Assembly: GCA_946811695.1 (NCBI GenBank)
Contig: OX328124.1
Coordinates: 24,606,626 to 24,670,625, forward strand
Direction of reading: 5' to 3'
Source: Gonocerus acuteangulatus
Taxonomy: Eukaryota; Arthropoda; Insecta; Hemiptera; Coreidae
Length of the DNA stretch: 64,000 nucleotides
Shown here: one piece after another, positions 10,701-24,700 of the stretch
Numbering within the stretch: position 1 is the stretch's first letter
Layout: every line of letters starts with the position of its first letter
Made by a program: the position numbers and the translations under genes
The notes under the pieces: model-generated
Database searches by the model: none
Told to the model about the DNA's origin: nothing
What the model saw: the letters and a program-made list of their open reading frames with translations, nothing else

Positions 10701-12884
10701 GCGATGAAAGCTTGTCCTTCTATGAAATGAACTTGTCGAGGCCAATTCTTAAGGTAACATGTACTTCTTCACTCTGGATAATTTATAATTGAGATCTCAC
10801 AGAATCTTCAAACTGAAGTGAATCCGAGGTACTTTTAAAATTAGATGGGGTGAATAGGAGTACAGTAGACTCTCCCTTATCCGGCATTCTCTTATTCGTC
10901 ACTCTCTCTAATCCAGCGGTCTCCGAGAGGAATGAGTTCCTAGAAAATCTTCCCTACTTAGCTAGTCAATGATTTTTTTCGGAGTATATTATTGAATGGA
11001 AGTCAAAGAAAACATATCTATTTCGTTTTAGAAGGAGGAAATTGTGTTTCTACTGAGAAAATAATTGATTCTACTTCAGGCACCTGCGGCTGGAACACCT
11101 GATATACACCAGCAACGATTTACATATTTTGAATTTATTTTATAATTCGGTACCTAAATTTTACTTAAATATGCAAATAAATAAGTATATTAAAAATGGT
11201 AAATATTATTTTATCCTCAAATAATAAGGTTTTTCAAATACATAAGTGACACCTTCTAACTGAATTCTCTAATCCGGCGTTTCCCCTAATCCAACTGTAC
11301 CCCGGACGACACCAGATTAGAGAGAGTCTACTGTATTTTAATTTAGAAAAGATTATCCATTGTCTACCACTTGAGGGTGTTCTTGCTATAACATGCCTCC
11401 TTAAATATTTTTTTTTAAACTCTGTATCACATAAATCACTGGTAATTTATGTGAAATTATTTATGCGGAGAACCTAGTGAAACTCTATTCGTAAATAATA
11501 AAATCAACACTCCTAGAAATTAAAAGAGAATTGAGATATAAAGCCTCGGTACTTTAACTTTTAGAGAAAAAGTATTAGTCGTTAAAGATCCTAAGACTGC
11601 TCAAAAAGTTATATCTTAGGAGCTCAATTTTTTTTTTTTTTTTTTTTTTTGTATCTGGACTTTTTTTTAACTTGTGTTATATGGGACTTGATTTATAAAA
11701 TCTACTGCTATAATGCTGGTTTTACCAGAACAATTCCATCAAAAAGATGTTTTTTTTTTTTTTTTTGTTGTTTTTTTTTAAGGCGCATATTGACATCTCG
11801 GCCATTAGTGCCGCCAAAAAAGATGGTATTATTATTATACCAAGGGCCTTCTTGTTGTTCTTAATAATTACAGCAGTGAATATTTTTTGTTTCAGGCAAT
11901 TCAAGCAATGAAATTCCTCCATCCAACTCCGATACAGTCCGCTGCCATCCCTGTGGCACTAGAAGGGAGGGATATATGTGGGGCTGCTCCAACAGGTACT
12001 GGTAAAACTGGTGCCTTCATGATCCCCACTCTTGAGAGGTTGGTCTATAAACCGACTGGATCAAACTCATCCGTTACGAGGTATTAAAACTGAGCATTCT
12101 TACTTGTAAATTAATTATTTCACAGTTTTTCATCTATTATATAAACATGAATCGCTAAATGTGTTGGTAAGCGCAAATCTCGAGAACAACTGAACCGATT
12201 TTGCTAATTCTTTTTTTATAATATTCCTTGAACTACGAGGATGGTTCTTACGGAGAGAAAAATTAAAAAAATTGCCTGAAAAAGTCTAAAAACAACACTT
12301 TTCGGGTCTTTTTTATTTTGTTAACGCAAATTCATTTTTAAGTAAAAACATATGTTCTCAATTATAATATTTTTAACAGTTAACATATTTGTGTATCTAT
12401 TATATAAAAATGAATCCCAAAATGTGTTGCTAAGCACAAATCTCAAGAAGAACTGAACCGATTTCGCTAATTCTTTTTTTATAATATTCCTTGAACTATG
12501 AGGATGGTTCTTACGGAGAGAAAAATTAAAAAAATTGCCCGAAAAAGTCTAAAAACAACATTTTTCGGGTCTTTTTACTTCGTTAACGCAAATTCATTTT
12601 TAAATAAAACATATGTTCGCAGCAGAAGTAACAGACGAGAAGAAGTCGTCCTCTGCCGGCTGAGGATAGGCCATTCCCTACTGACTCACTCATACCTTAT
12701 GACACGACAAGACAGACCAATATGCCAGTACTGCAATACAACACTTACTGACAGACTGCAGACTCAGGCTAAACACTGACTCACCATCAAACATGCATGA
12801 ATTACTTTCAAATGACAGCAAATATATTTCAGACATATTCCAATTCCTTTCATACATCAAAACTCTGGATAAAATCTAGATACG

Positions 12885-12948
<64 letters not shown>

Positions 12949-15900
12949 CTCCCCCTGTTTCAATTGTTTATTTTTGTTATATATAATATAAATTTATTTT
13001 TTTCCTTCCTTCTTTTATCTGTCTATTTATTTGTCTTATTTTTGCCTTTTCTCCCCTCTTGTTTACCTTCCCCCCTTTTTATTTCTAGAAGTAAATATCA
13101 CTGAGTGAGACACTGGAATATCAACACAGAATTAAGTTACTTCTCTCAGCTATTAAGTACTACTTTACTTACGACTCGTACTTTTAATTTATTTTACTAT
13201 TTATCATTGACTATGCTATTGACTTTCTTCTACTTACATCAATTCTTTCAAGCTGCAGTTTCGTCGCCTGAGTTGCGATAAGCTTAATTAATAAAATAAA
13301 ATAATGCAGTTTAATTTATATTTGCGTTATCGAAGTAAAAAAGACCCCACTTTTCTAAATTCCCATCCAAAAGATTCGTAATAATACTTAAAAGTCAATT
13401 TGAACTTTAATACCAAAACAATTGAGTCACATTAGTATCGTATAAAAATTAATGTCAATATTTATACGATGGTAACATTACTCAAAAACAAATTGCCTAT
13501 GGTGAAATGTAAATTGTCTGTGATAAAATGTCACTTGAAATGTAAAGATCTTGAAATGTGAACGTGAAAGAATTCGGTTAAGACAGACCCGTGAAGCGAG
13601 ACATTCAACTAATAATGGTGCGAGTTGAGCTGCTGTGAATTCATTACAGTGCCTGCATCTGTGTTGCTATTGGACCTATGAACTCAGTTTGACTACAAAC
13701 AAAGCTCAGGGGCAGTCATTATGTGTTTGTGGTATTAATCTAGAAAACCCATGTTTCTCGCATGGTCATTGTATGTTGCCTGTTCCCAAGTTGGAAAACC
13801 ATCTGGTCTTTTTGTTTACGCGTCAGGTAATGAAACAAAAAATATCGTGTACCATTAATTGCTACAATAAAAATTAAATTTAATTTAGAATAAGTAAAAA
13901 TAAAATGAACTATAATAAGTAGGTATCATAATAAGAAATCTGATATTGTAATTTTCATTGTGATTTTTAGTGACTATTAAAAGAATTTTAAGTGTTTTAT
14001 AATTTTTATTGTTGACTTATTAAGTTTCTTTTTTCTTTTCTTTTTTTTATCTTACTAGCTGACCTGGTGTCCCAAATAGCAGAAAAAGTATTAAAAACAA
14101 ATTAAAGAATCGACTGTTAGGTGGTACAAAGTTCGCCGGGTCAGCTAGTTTCATATAAGTAGAGTATGTGTGAGATTCTTAAAATGCCAGCAAACATAAA
14201 CATTTTTACCTGTTTTTGTGAATTTAATAAACATTTTTTATTTGTTTGCGATGTGTTATGGGAAGCTCTAAGGAAGAAGTGGTGCTAAAGTTAAAACTTA
14301 TAATAACACACCATTAGGGGGGTCTCCCGTGGTCTTATGGCTAGCGCCTTGGATTCATAAGCGGGAGATGGTGGGTTCGATTCCCAACCTCCGGCAGGAA
14401 TTTTATCATCCCACGGCTCGCTGGTAAAATTCCTCGCTGCACGATGGATGTCGGCGCTAATGACCTAGATGTACATGCGCCGTAAAAAAAAAAAAAAAAA
14501 AAATAAAAAAAAAAAAACACCATTAGGCCAATCTGTGAACAATTCTAGGTAACAATCTGTGAATTACTGAGCTACTGTAAGCAGGTTTAACCCTTTAGTT
14601 GCTCTGAACGAGTTAACTTATGTTCCACTGTCAGTGCCCCAGACGCTCCACACGAGCTAACTCGTGTTGCACTGTCGATACCCCTTACGCTCCACACGAG
14701 TTAACTCGTGGTCCCTTTAGCCCCGTATGTCGCTTCTCCGACCTAGGGCTATTAACTCGTATAAAATCAGAGGGACCTTATCAGATCTTCTCCGTATATT
14801 AATTTAAATTAAAAATTGTGCAAGTCTATTATTATCTGTAAAAAAAAAAAAAATGTAAAGTCCTACAATCGGCATTGTTATATCAATTGTTGGAGGTTGA
14901 AGCTGGCGCACCTCACCGCCTATTTGTAGGGTGATACTCACATTTGTCTCTCTAACCATATTGTTGCTGTTTGTATCTTTCAATCACAATTTGGATTATG
15001 TTTAGTTCGGTCGGTGTAAATATCCTCCTTTATTATTATATAGTATACACGATATCATATAGTAATTACATCATCATTTCTTACCTGAGTCATTTTCTTT
15101 TCCATGATAGAAAATGTATTTTAGTTCAGTATAATATTACGAATGTAAATTATGTATGAAATTATAAGTTAATAATTCCAAATATATAAGAAGAGGATGC
15201 TGAGAGAGGCGAAAGAGACGAACGGTAGTGAGGTCGAGACGAGGAGAGATTGGCGAGCGTATGGGGGAAGCTAGACATATAAGCAACGAGCGTACTGGGC
15301 GCTGTAAGTAGTTTCAGTCGTCAGCAACAAAAGGGTTAAGGTCACTTGCATACTGACTTTTAGACAAACCCTTCCTTGGAAGGTACCAGCCCGCCAAAAG
15401 CTACCTCCTCATGCATTGGCTAGTTACATATAAAAATAAACATTAAGGTGGCTATACCTAGCCATGTGCCTAACAGAGGGTTAAACAATTTAATGTCAAT
15501 AAACTGGAATATTGCTTAATACAATTTCAATTATGATTTAAGTATATTAAACATACACGCTGGGTAACTCCGGTTAGATCTGGCTATGCGCTAATTTTTA
15601 GTGCTGCGTTTATAAGGTAGCGCTGAATTAGCTCTGAGGTATCAGTTTTTAATTTAGCTAATTTTTTTTTTACAACTCTGCTTGAAACTGTAATCACAAG
15701 AGCAATGTTGTCATTACAGTGGAAAACACAGAAAAAAAGGTGCGATTACGTTCGTAATCACAGAACATTTGTGATTACAGTCGTAATTACAGAAAACATT
15801 TCTGATTACGTTCCTAATCACAGGAACATCTGTGATCATAAAAAAAAACCGTAATCATAAAAAAAAAATTGCGATTGCAGATAAATTAGTTGTAATTACA

Positions 15901-17071
15901 AGTGTAATCACAGAAACAGCTGTGATTACATTCGTAATTACAGAAAAATGTGATTACATTCGTAATTACAGAAAAATGTGATTACATTCGTAATTACAGA
16001 AAAATGTGATTACGAGTAATTATAACCTCGGGTGTGATTACAAGTGTAATCATAATCACAGCTGTAATTACGATCATAATCGTAATCATATTTCCAGAGT
16101 CTGTGATTATAATCGTAATCATATCTCGAAAGCCTATAATTATAATCGTAATTATGATTATGCCCAACTCTGCATATGAAGCACATTATATACAGTTTAA
16201 AATTGTAATTTTATAGATTTTGTGGTAATCCGTGTAAGATTAAAAAATAAAATGATTTCAAAATAAAAGTAAAGGCTTTTTCTTTTTTAGTGAAATTATT
16301 TTTGATTTAATGGGCATGAAAATGTCACGAAAAAGTAATGAAATTGGCTTTCACAATAGCAGTAGACATCATTTTCATGATATATGTTTTCATCATATAT
16401 TTCAACCTTTTTCATGATATATTTCTGATCTGTACATTAAACACTCCAAATCCACCCTTAAAAATATGTTCAATGAAATGGCAGCTATAGTCCCAGCTGT
16501 GGCTAATGTAGACCTATGAAATGTTGACAGTATGTCTGAAGGTAGGTCCACACTGGTAGACATGTTGCGCGATTTTGGTCTCGAGACGTGTCTCAGGTTG
16601 TCTACTTAGACATGACTATAGACGAGACCCCGTCTATGGGCTTGTTGCGAGACCGAAAATCTCAGGTCTAAGGTCTCCCGAGTGGAATGGGAGACTTTAG
16701 ACATGTTGTGGAACATTCAGACAGTGTGGACGTCATTGGCGCCTTGTGGCTAGACATGTCCCAGTCTTTCATCTTATTTTTATTGTTCCCCCCCCCCCTA
16801 CCCTTTTTATATCTTATGATATAAAATGTGTAATAATAATTTAATAATAAATACATATATGTATGTATGTATGTATATGTTTGTATATATGTGTACGTAC
16901 GTGTTCCAGTTTAGTTTTGGTATTGGTATAAGTATAAATTTTCTGATGTAGTATAGTATTAGTAATAATATTACTACACAGTACATTAGTATTAGTTTTA
17001 GTAGATATAGTTGTATTAGTTAAAAAAAAAAAAAAAAAATTATATATAAAATATTAAAAAATGTATATACA

Positions 17072-17131
<60 letters not shown>

Positions 17132-17761
17132 CGTATAAAAAAAGAGAAATATATATTTATAAAATATAATACAAAAAAAAAAGGAAGAATCTGGAATCTC
17201 TGGCTGCTATGCATAATTTACCAGTATAGGATGTAGAAAAAAATACATAATTTAAAAACTTCTTTTAACCGGGAGCGAAAAAAAAATTACTCCGACGAGT
17301 GGTCCCAAATAGTCTACGGTTTTCATACGAGGACTTGCAATTCCTGCTTCCAGCAAACGAGTCAGAGGGTAGCCGGAACACAGACTTTCAGGATGGAGTA
17401 AAGAATGAAATAATTATTGATAAACGCTCACTCTGCCCACACAACAATGTCCTCCATGGTTGAGACTGGGAAGACGAGACTCTAATACTTACATCATAGT
17501 GTCTAATACTTACATCATAGTGTGGACACGAGACACAAGCCTAGACCGTCTCAGCCAGTCTCGAGACAAATCGCGCAACGAGGTCTACCAGTGTGTACTT
17601 ACCTTGAGTATCCTTGACGTAAAGCATAGATCGTAAATGAAAACAATATTGATTAGGATGAAGGTCAAGAAGGCTTGGTAAAACTGAAGGAGAGCGTCCT
17701 CAGCTCCGATTTTCTTCAAAGTTTGCACTATAACGTATTTTGATGCACTAAACACGAATCC

Positions 17762-17800
<39 letters not shown>

Positions 17801-20800
17801 GCTCTCAACTAGGAAAGAAGTTATTAAGCACTAAAGTTCATTTTTATGGAAACATGTGCATGCGAAATAGTCTTTAATGAAGAAGTATAATTGAAATTTA
17901 GACTCACCTGTCGTAGCTGACCTGTCTAAGCTGCCGCTTTTGGGCATACGTGCTATACGTTTCCACTCGCTACGCTCGCTCAAGAATATATCAAAACCCT
18001 ATTCAATCCAACTCGCAGAAATTAATAGAATTCTATTAATTTCTGCAAGTTGGATAGACTAGGGTTTTGATATTTTCTTGAGCGAGCGTAGCAAGCGGAA
18101 ACGCATAGCACGTATGCCCAAAAGTTGTCCTAGGCATTCTTCTAATCCTCCTAGACATCTTCAGACGCGATGTTCGGTGGATATAAATCCGCAATCGCAA
18201 CGAAAAAAGCATTTATGCGCTCTTCATATTTATGGGCACGTTTAACTTTTCCGCACATTTTCCACAATTGCTAGAATTACTCAAAATTGTGTTTTGTATT
18301 AAAAATTTGAGTAATTCTTCTCGATTGTGGATAAGAATTATGAAGTCGTGTGACTTCATTTTTATTTAACACTTTTCCAAAAAACTGTAACGATGATATG
18401 GTAATTAGAGCTTGGAGCGAATTAGAGGAGCTTACGAGGGAACAAATTATAAAGGCATTAGCTAATTATTAAGAGATTTATGTTATATAATACTTTTCAG
18501 GAGCGAAACAAGAAATTTGAAGAATGTTTCATTATTAAAAAAAATGTTTCTGAATAAATAATTGTTGGTAAATTTTAATAATTGATGGTAAATTTCAATT
18601 ACTTATTCATTATTAAGGATTATTGCGCATGCGCGTGTTTACAAGTACGTTGTTTATGCGATCTTTTGTAACCTCCATAACAGTGAACTTTTTTTGTAAA
18701 TAACTTCTTTCCTAGTTGAGAGCAACTTTTTTTTTAGCGGATTCGTGTTTAGTGCATCAAAATACGATATAGGGTAACTGCTGGGGTTATTGACATGCCC
18801 TCAATTATTCACACTTGCACTTCCAATTAAAAAAATAAGCGCTTGGCGCAACCTATAAATTTAAACTTGGCACCAATTGGTACGGAATCTTATCTACTTG
18901 TTTCCTGCCAAATGCAAGTCGGCTATAGAGAGAACCACAGTCGTGGTCGTGATTTTCCCTCTGGCTATAGAGAACTTCAGAGAATGCGCTGATTTGCTAG
19001 CGTTTCTGCTTAGAAGGTGACTGCGTATTTTTCGTATTTATCAATTCCCATTTCTTGTTTTTTTTTAGCGGAACTGCTTCTCAAACAGTTCATAGTCTTT
19101 CTTAGATATAATGCAAGCTTTTCAAATGCTCATTTTGAATGAAAAACGTCATTTTCAAGGTGTCAATAATAGGATAGAGATAAACCAATCCAATTATTGA
19201 CACACTGTCAATAACTGGAATTTGGATGAAATCTTTGTTTTGGTACCTAACTAATCGGATTTTTAATGTTCAACAAAACGGTGTTATGCTTTTCCAAAAA
19301 TAATGAAGGGATCCAATTTTTGATGGGGGTGTCAATAACAGGTACAAAGTATGTGTTAATAACTGGAAAACATTTTTCCAATTATTGACAACCTCAAGTT
19401 TCCAGTTATTGACATTCCTAATCCACTTATGCAAATTGGAGTTTATGATAAATTCCCTTACCTACCAAGTGAGTCTTTTTTCATGTTGTTGTGGAGGTTG
19501 TGAGGATCTTGAGTATGGATTTGGTTTCTAGGCTTACAAAATAGCTCCAATAAGACACATGGGACTCAAGAAACTTTCAAGAAGCCCCAAGGGAATCCAA
19601 AGAATTCTGCTCCTGTTCCAAGAATAAAAAGAGGAGAGTCAAATGATAGCAGCAATTAATGCTGTCAAAAATGGTGTGCCTGTAGCCACAGGTGCAAGAA
19701 GTTTCAGTGTTCCTTCCATTACCATTTTGTTTTCAACGAAGAAGAAGAATACATTGCTCTTTGGATTAAGAAAATGGCAACGGTTGGGTTCCCTGTCATT
19801 AGTAATCAACTCCAAGATGTGTCCGGAAGCTCATTCAGAACCTGAAAAGGGAGTCCCCATTTTTAAATGATCGGCCAGGAAGAAAGAGGAAAAATTTGAG
19901 CCTGCTGATAGAATTGCTGAAAATCTATCGTTAAACAGGGTATCTGTGACAAGGTTTCAGATCGAATCTTGGTTTTAAGATACTGAAAATTACCTAAAAA
20001 AACACAATTTCTTCGCCGCTTTAAAGCTCTAAGGTGAATATTTAATGGTGATGAAACCGCCTTCTTTCTCAATCCCAAAGGTAAAAACATATTTTTTCCA
20101 AAGGAAGCTAAGTCAGTGTAACTTGATGTAAATAACGATAAGAAAGAGTATTTGACTGTTTTAATTACTAGTAATGAATTTGTTGAGCTAGCCCCACCAA
20201 TGGTGGTATTCCAGTATGAAAGATTGCCTGAAAGTATTGTGTTTAGCATAGCAGTTGGGGTATTAGGGAAAATCTGGAAATGGGTGGATGGCTGGGGTAC
20301 AATTTTTGTGAATACTTCACAAACGTATTTGGTCCTTGGTTGGAAAGGAGTTACATCCCTAGACCAATTATATTTGCTATGGAGGGTTATGCTTCCCATT
20401 TGGTTTGTTATTCAGTGAACTTTGTGAGTCAAAGAGAATCATCATGATCGCTTTGCCTCCAAAGACCACACATTTTATGCAGCCAATGGACGTCTGAGTC
20501 TTTCTTGCCTTAAAATAAAACTGGAAACCTAAGGTACAAAACTGTTGTGTAAACAATACTTACTTTTGAAGAAAAACAAATTTTCTCTCTTATTGACAGA
20601 AACAATCATCTATTCTACGGTTGCTAATGGGTTCAGAAAATGTGGCCTCGATCCTTGGGATTACAGCATCATTTGTCTGTTTACTGGGAACCCTTGAATG
20701 CCAGTCCTTCTTCTGCAAATAAGTTCGATTTCAAACTGATCCATCCAGTCTTATCAGTCTCGGAACATTTCATAGGTAGAAAAAAACTTAAAGCGATTTA

Positions 20801-21734
20801 AGAGTTCGCAATAAAGAGCAGCGAACATTGAAGATAAATCTCTTCTTGAACTTAGGAAAATGATGAGGTGTTTCTTCAAGAACCCGTGCTGTGAAGTACA
20901 TGAACCATCTTAGCAACAAGAAAGCAGAGGAGTTAAGCCTCAAAATAAGAACTCTTATCAGTGAAATACAAGCTTCCTAATGTAGTTTTGAAGTAACTAC
21001 ACTTATAAATAATATAATTTCATCATAACTTTTATAAAAAATAAATATTGTATCTACTTCATTGAAATTGAGTTAATAACTGGTTCCTTTCCCTGTCAAA
21101 AGCTAGATTTTACCTGTCAATAACTGGGTCATTTACCTGTCGAAAACTGGATTTGACCTGTCAATAACTGGTTCATTTCCATGTCGATAACTGGTTTTTA
21201 CCTGTCAATAACTGGTGAAAAAGTTTCCATCTTATTATGGCTAAAATCTTCTGAAATCATTCATTTTTAATTAAAATAATAGGCTGAATTTATTCTACAG
21301 ATCCTGGCGAGTATAAACCCCTTTGAAGCTAGTGGATTGGTTAATAAATAAGGAAGACTGTAATATTGCCTAAAATTTTTGCTTGATGTGTCAATAATTG
21401 GGGCAGTTACCCCAGTGAAAACTTTAAAAAAAATCGGTGCTGAGGGCGCTCTGCTTCAGTTTTACCTTATTTGAAGTTAAATGAATGTACTTCTAGACTA
21501 TTCTTTTATTTTTCGCTAATAAATTTGTTATTGTTTTAAGAGTGCTCTGCTTGGTTCCGACAAGAGAGTTGGGAGTGCAGGTTTATCAGGTGACTAAACA
21601 GCTTGCACAGTTCACAAGGATAGACATTGCACTTGCTGTGGGCGGCCTGGATGTTAAAGCTCAGGTCTGTAATAGCTATACAATTTTAATTCTTAGGACT
21701 TCAAATTAATTTCCCAGTCTCAAACTGTCAACTC

Positions 21735-21783
<49 letters not shown>

Positions 21784-24700
21784 TCAATAATTGAAGAGAC
21801 TACAAGTCTTTGTTTCAAAGTATGACAGACTAATTTTACAAAATAATTAATGTAATAATAATAATTTATAATTAAAAGAAGGTAAGTGGGTAATTTCTAA
21901 ACAATAGAGAGAAACTAAATAAATGAGTTAGGAATTATAAAGTTTTTCAAATTGTAAAGTAAAAAGAAGAATTTAAAAAAAAAAATAATATAAAAAAAAT
22001 TAATTTGATAAGGTGTTAAATGTTTTTAAATATCACCATTAATATGAGAAGAGGGGGCTATTTTATTGAGAGGAAAAATTTGTATAATTAATTGTTAAAA
22101 TATTTACTATGTGATGTCTTCTTAAAACATATATTGATAATTGTAACTATATTTCCATTTCAAATATTGGAGGCCCAAGAACATTATATATTCGAAGAAA
22201 CTCAAAATTAACTTTGAATAACCTTGAAATGGCTAAAACAAGACAACTGTGGGGTGTGTGTGGAAGGCAGCTAGTAGCCGTCATGAGGGACAGGCAGGTA
22301 TCGAGAGGGTCTTGTCACCAGGTACCCCCCCCCCCTTGGTCATACGGCAGCCGCCGTCTCAATAGGGTTAACTATATGCAATATCAACTATTCCAAGCTC
22401 TCCAAGTGACACTATGTATATAAACATGAAATATGATGCAGTACAAAAAGCGAGTCAAATTGTAATATTATTAGAATTTGAAGTTGTTGTATTACAGCAT
22501 GTTGAGTGACTTTAAGATGATATTTTGATTGTAAGTAATAAATAATAGAGAATAATTAATAATATAGGCACTTTGATGTTTGAATTAGTTTTTGTTTATT
22601 GATTTAGGAAGCAGTTCTTCGTAAATCCCCTGATGTAGTGATAGCCACTCCTGGTAGGCTTATTGACCACTTGAAGAATGCACCGGGGTTTACTTTAGAT
22701 CAGGTTGAAGTCCTTATTATAGATGAGGCTGATAGGTATGTTGAGTTCATTTTTAAACTCGATCTGAATACTGTAAAATTAAATCAAAATCATGTTGTAA
22801 GAGATACCAAACCTTTAATTTATTTTCTATTGCAGAATGCTCGATGACAATTTCAAAGAACAAATGAAAGAAATCCTACGATGCTGCTCTCGGAACCGAC
22901 AATGCCTTCTTTTCTCAGCTACAATGACAGAGGGTAATATATCACGCATTTACACTTTTAGCTGTGGTAGGAGCCAAAACAATTACAGCACTTCATTTTG
23001 CCATTCTTTTTTACCTAACCGCCACCACAAATCCCTATTGAGTCTTGGTCTCCTCCAGGCTCTATTGATCTGATCCTGGACCAGCAGCAAAAAATGTCAG
23101 AGTTTAAAGTAGTGTTCATAATTTTTAGTGATCTATATCAGGCATGAAATAATATGACAATGTTATTAAAACACAATTTATTAAAATAACAAAATGAAAT
23201 GAAAAAAAAATAGGTACAACATAATAATTAAAGTGTGAAATTTGGTGTTATTACAAACTACGAATATTAAATAATGACACAAAATCAATGAGACACTTGA
23301 GCTTGATTTTAGTAAACTAATCCATCAATGTTTGGATTGATTTCACTGATACAAAGACTTTTTTTTTTTAACTGGGTTTTTCAAAATGTCTTCCAGGCCA
23401 GATCAAATCTTACAGCAGGCCAGTTGTTGCCCACATATGGTCTAGTTTCTGTCTTTCTCTCCCTTCCCCTATTCTTATGTGGTACTGAATTTTGGTTTGA
23501 TAATACTCTGAGCAACTACTCCTGGCTCGTGATGCGAAATATTGAATTTTATTCCTGACTAGCTGTTACCCAGTGTGCCATGCTACACCTACTTTCTGCC
23601 TATGACTCCCCATATCAAGATCTACTTGATACCTATTTGTCTATACCCAGTTACGAAAATCGGTCAAACGATTTGAATTTGTTTTAGTTCATAATGATAC
23701 CGACAGAGGCCAGCACAACAGCACTTCATCTAACAGCCGACAGAGGCCAGTAGCAGCAGAGCCTGCGAGTAGATAGCTCTTTTCAAAGAATAGCCAGTGC
23801 TCCTTAGTTAGACAGTGACTGTTGAAATAAAATAAAAATAAACTGCATTACATGATTATATAATGATGTAAAGTCATCAATGAGTTCGAGTTATTCTAAT
23901 TATCAGGAACATCAACAAATAAATTTGAGACATTATTCAAAATGGCTGTCGATTCAAAATGGCCGTCACAATCTGAATGGTTCAGTGTAGCCAATTTTTC
24001 TTGAACAAAACTTTTGACCTTTTGACCAAATTTTGAAAGTTGACTATTTTAACCTAGCCTAGGAGATTTCTCGTATCAAGACCTACCTGTGTGCCAAGTT
24101 TGGTCAAAATCGGTCAAACGGTGTAGATTTGAATAAGGAACAAACAAACAGAAAAACAGACAGACACGTGATTTTTATATATATAGATATCCTTCTTAAC
24201 CTTCAAGATAATTAGCTTAATTGAAAAATAAATATATATATTTCTAAAAGGTTATGATTATTTACCAGTAATATGATTGAGATGGAGGATTAACTACTTT
24301 TTTCCTTAAAAGGTGTTCAAGAGTTGGCAGCTGTTTGTCTAAAGAGGCCAGTTAAACTAGGTGTGAATACGAGTAATGCATTAAAGCAGGAATTTGTCAG
24401 GTTAGTAGTTACTTTATAAGCACATGTGTGTGTATGTATATATATATATAATGGAAATTTTAGAGTCCGGAATGAAGGAGATAGAGAAGCCTTGCTCGCA
24501 GCCCTTGTCTGTAGGACATTTCGAGAGAATACAATGGTCTTCGTCCAAACTCGTAAACAAGCTCATCGTCTTCACATTCTTCTTGGGCTCCTTGGTATTA
24601 AGGTAAGATTTGTTAATTAATTAGTTGACATATACCTTTCTGTTTAAGTTCTAAAGATTCTGTATTTTGAAATTGCCAGAAGATCATGAATTTGAAAACC

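Larger units (their letters stand above)
12133..14149 (+). mobile_element. Helentron-like rolling-circle element, degenerate copy 1
   Basis: The 5' end (TCTATTATATAAACATGAATC, then 'CTCGAGAACAACTGAACCGA') occurs twice in tandem, at 12133 and about 12395. The 3' end is a ~93-bp foldback (14057-14149) whose edges CTAGCTGACC and GGGTCAGCTAG pair. A PIF1-type helicase remnant lies near the 3' end. This matches insect Helentrons with short terminal duplications and a 3' hairpin. The interior also holds a non-LTR fragment and a long T run. Confidence 0.75.
17677..21466. mobile_element. Large TIR/foldback DNA element, copy 2 (hosts a pogo-like insertion)
   Basis: The left end GGTAAAACTGAAGGAGAGCG and the right end, its reverse complement at 21445-21466, match copy 1 at 2657-7235. 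Inside are the same subterminal blocks. It is interrupted at 18772-21412 by a pogo-like transposon. A run of about 36 A lies at 17768-17798. An inverted duplication at 17936-18125 is private to this copy. No clear target duplication remains. Confidence 0.8.

Noticed and set aside
14320..14395. Possible tRNA gene
   Set aside because: It is the head of SINE family A with a poly(A) tail and target duplication; the same body recurs at 50131 and 52931.
16034..16216. 60-codon ORF of Ile/Val repeats
   Set aside because: It is produced by the palindromic minisatellite.
19863..20399. 178-codon - strand ORF
   Set aside because: It lies antisense to the decayed pogo-family transposase, whose motifs are on the + strand.
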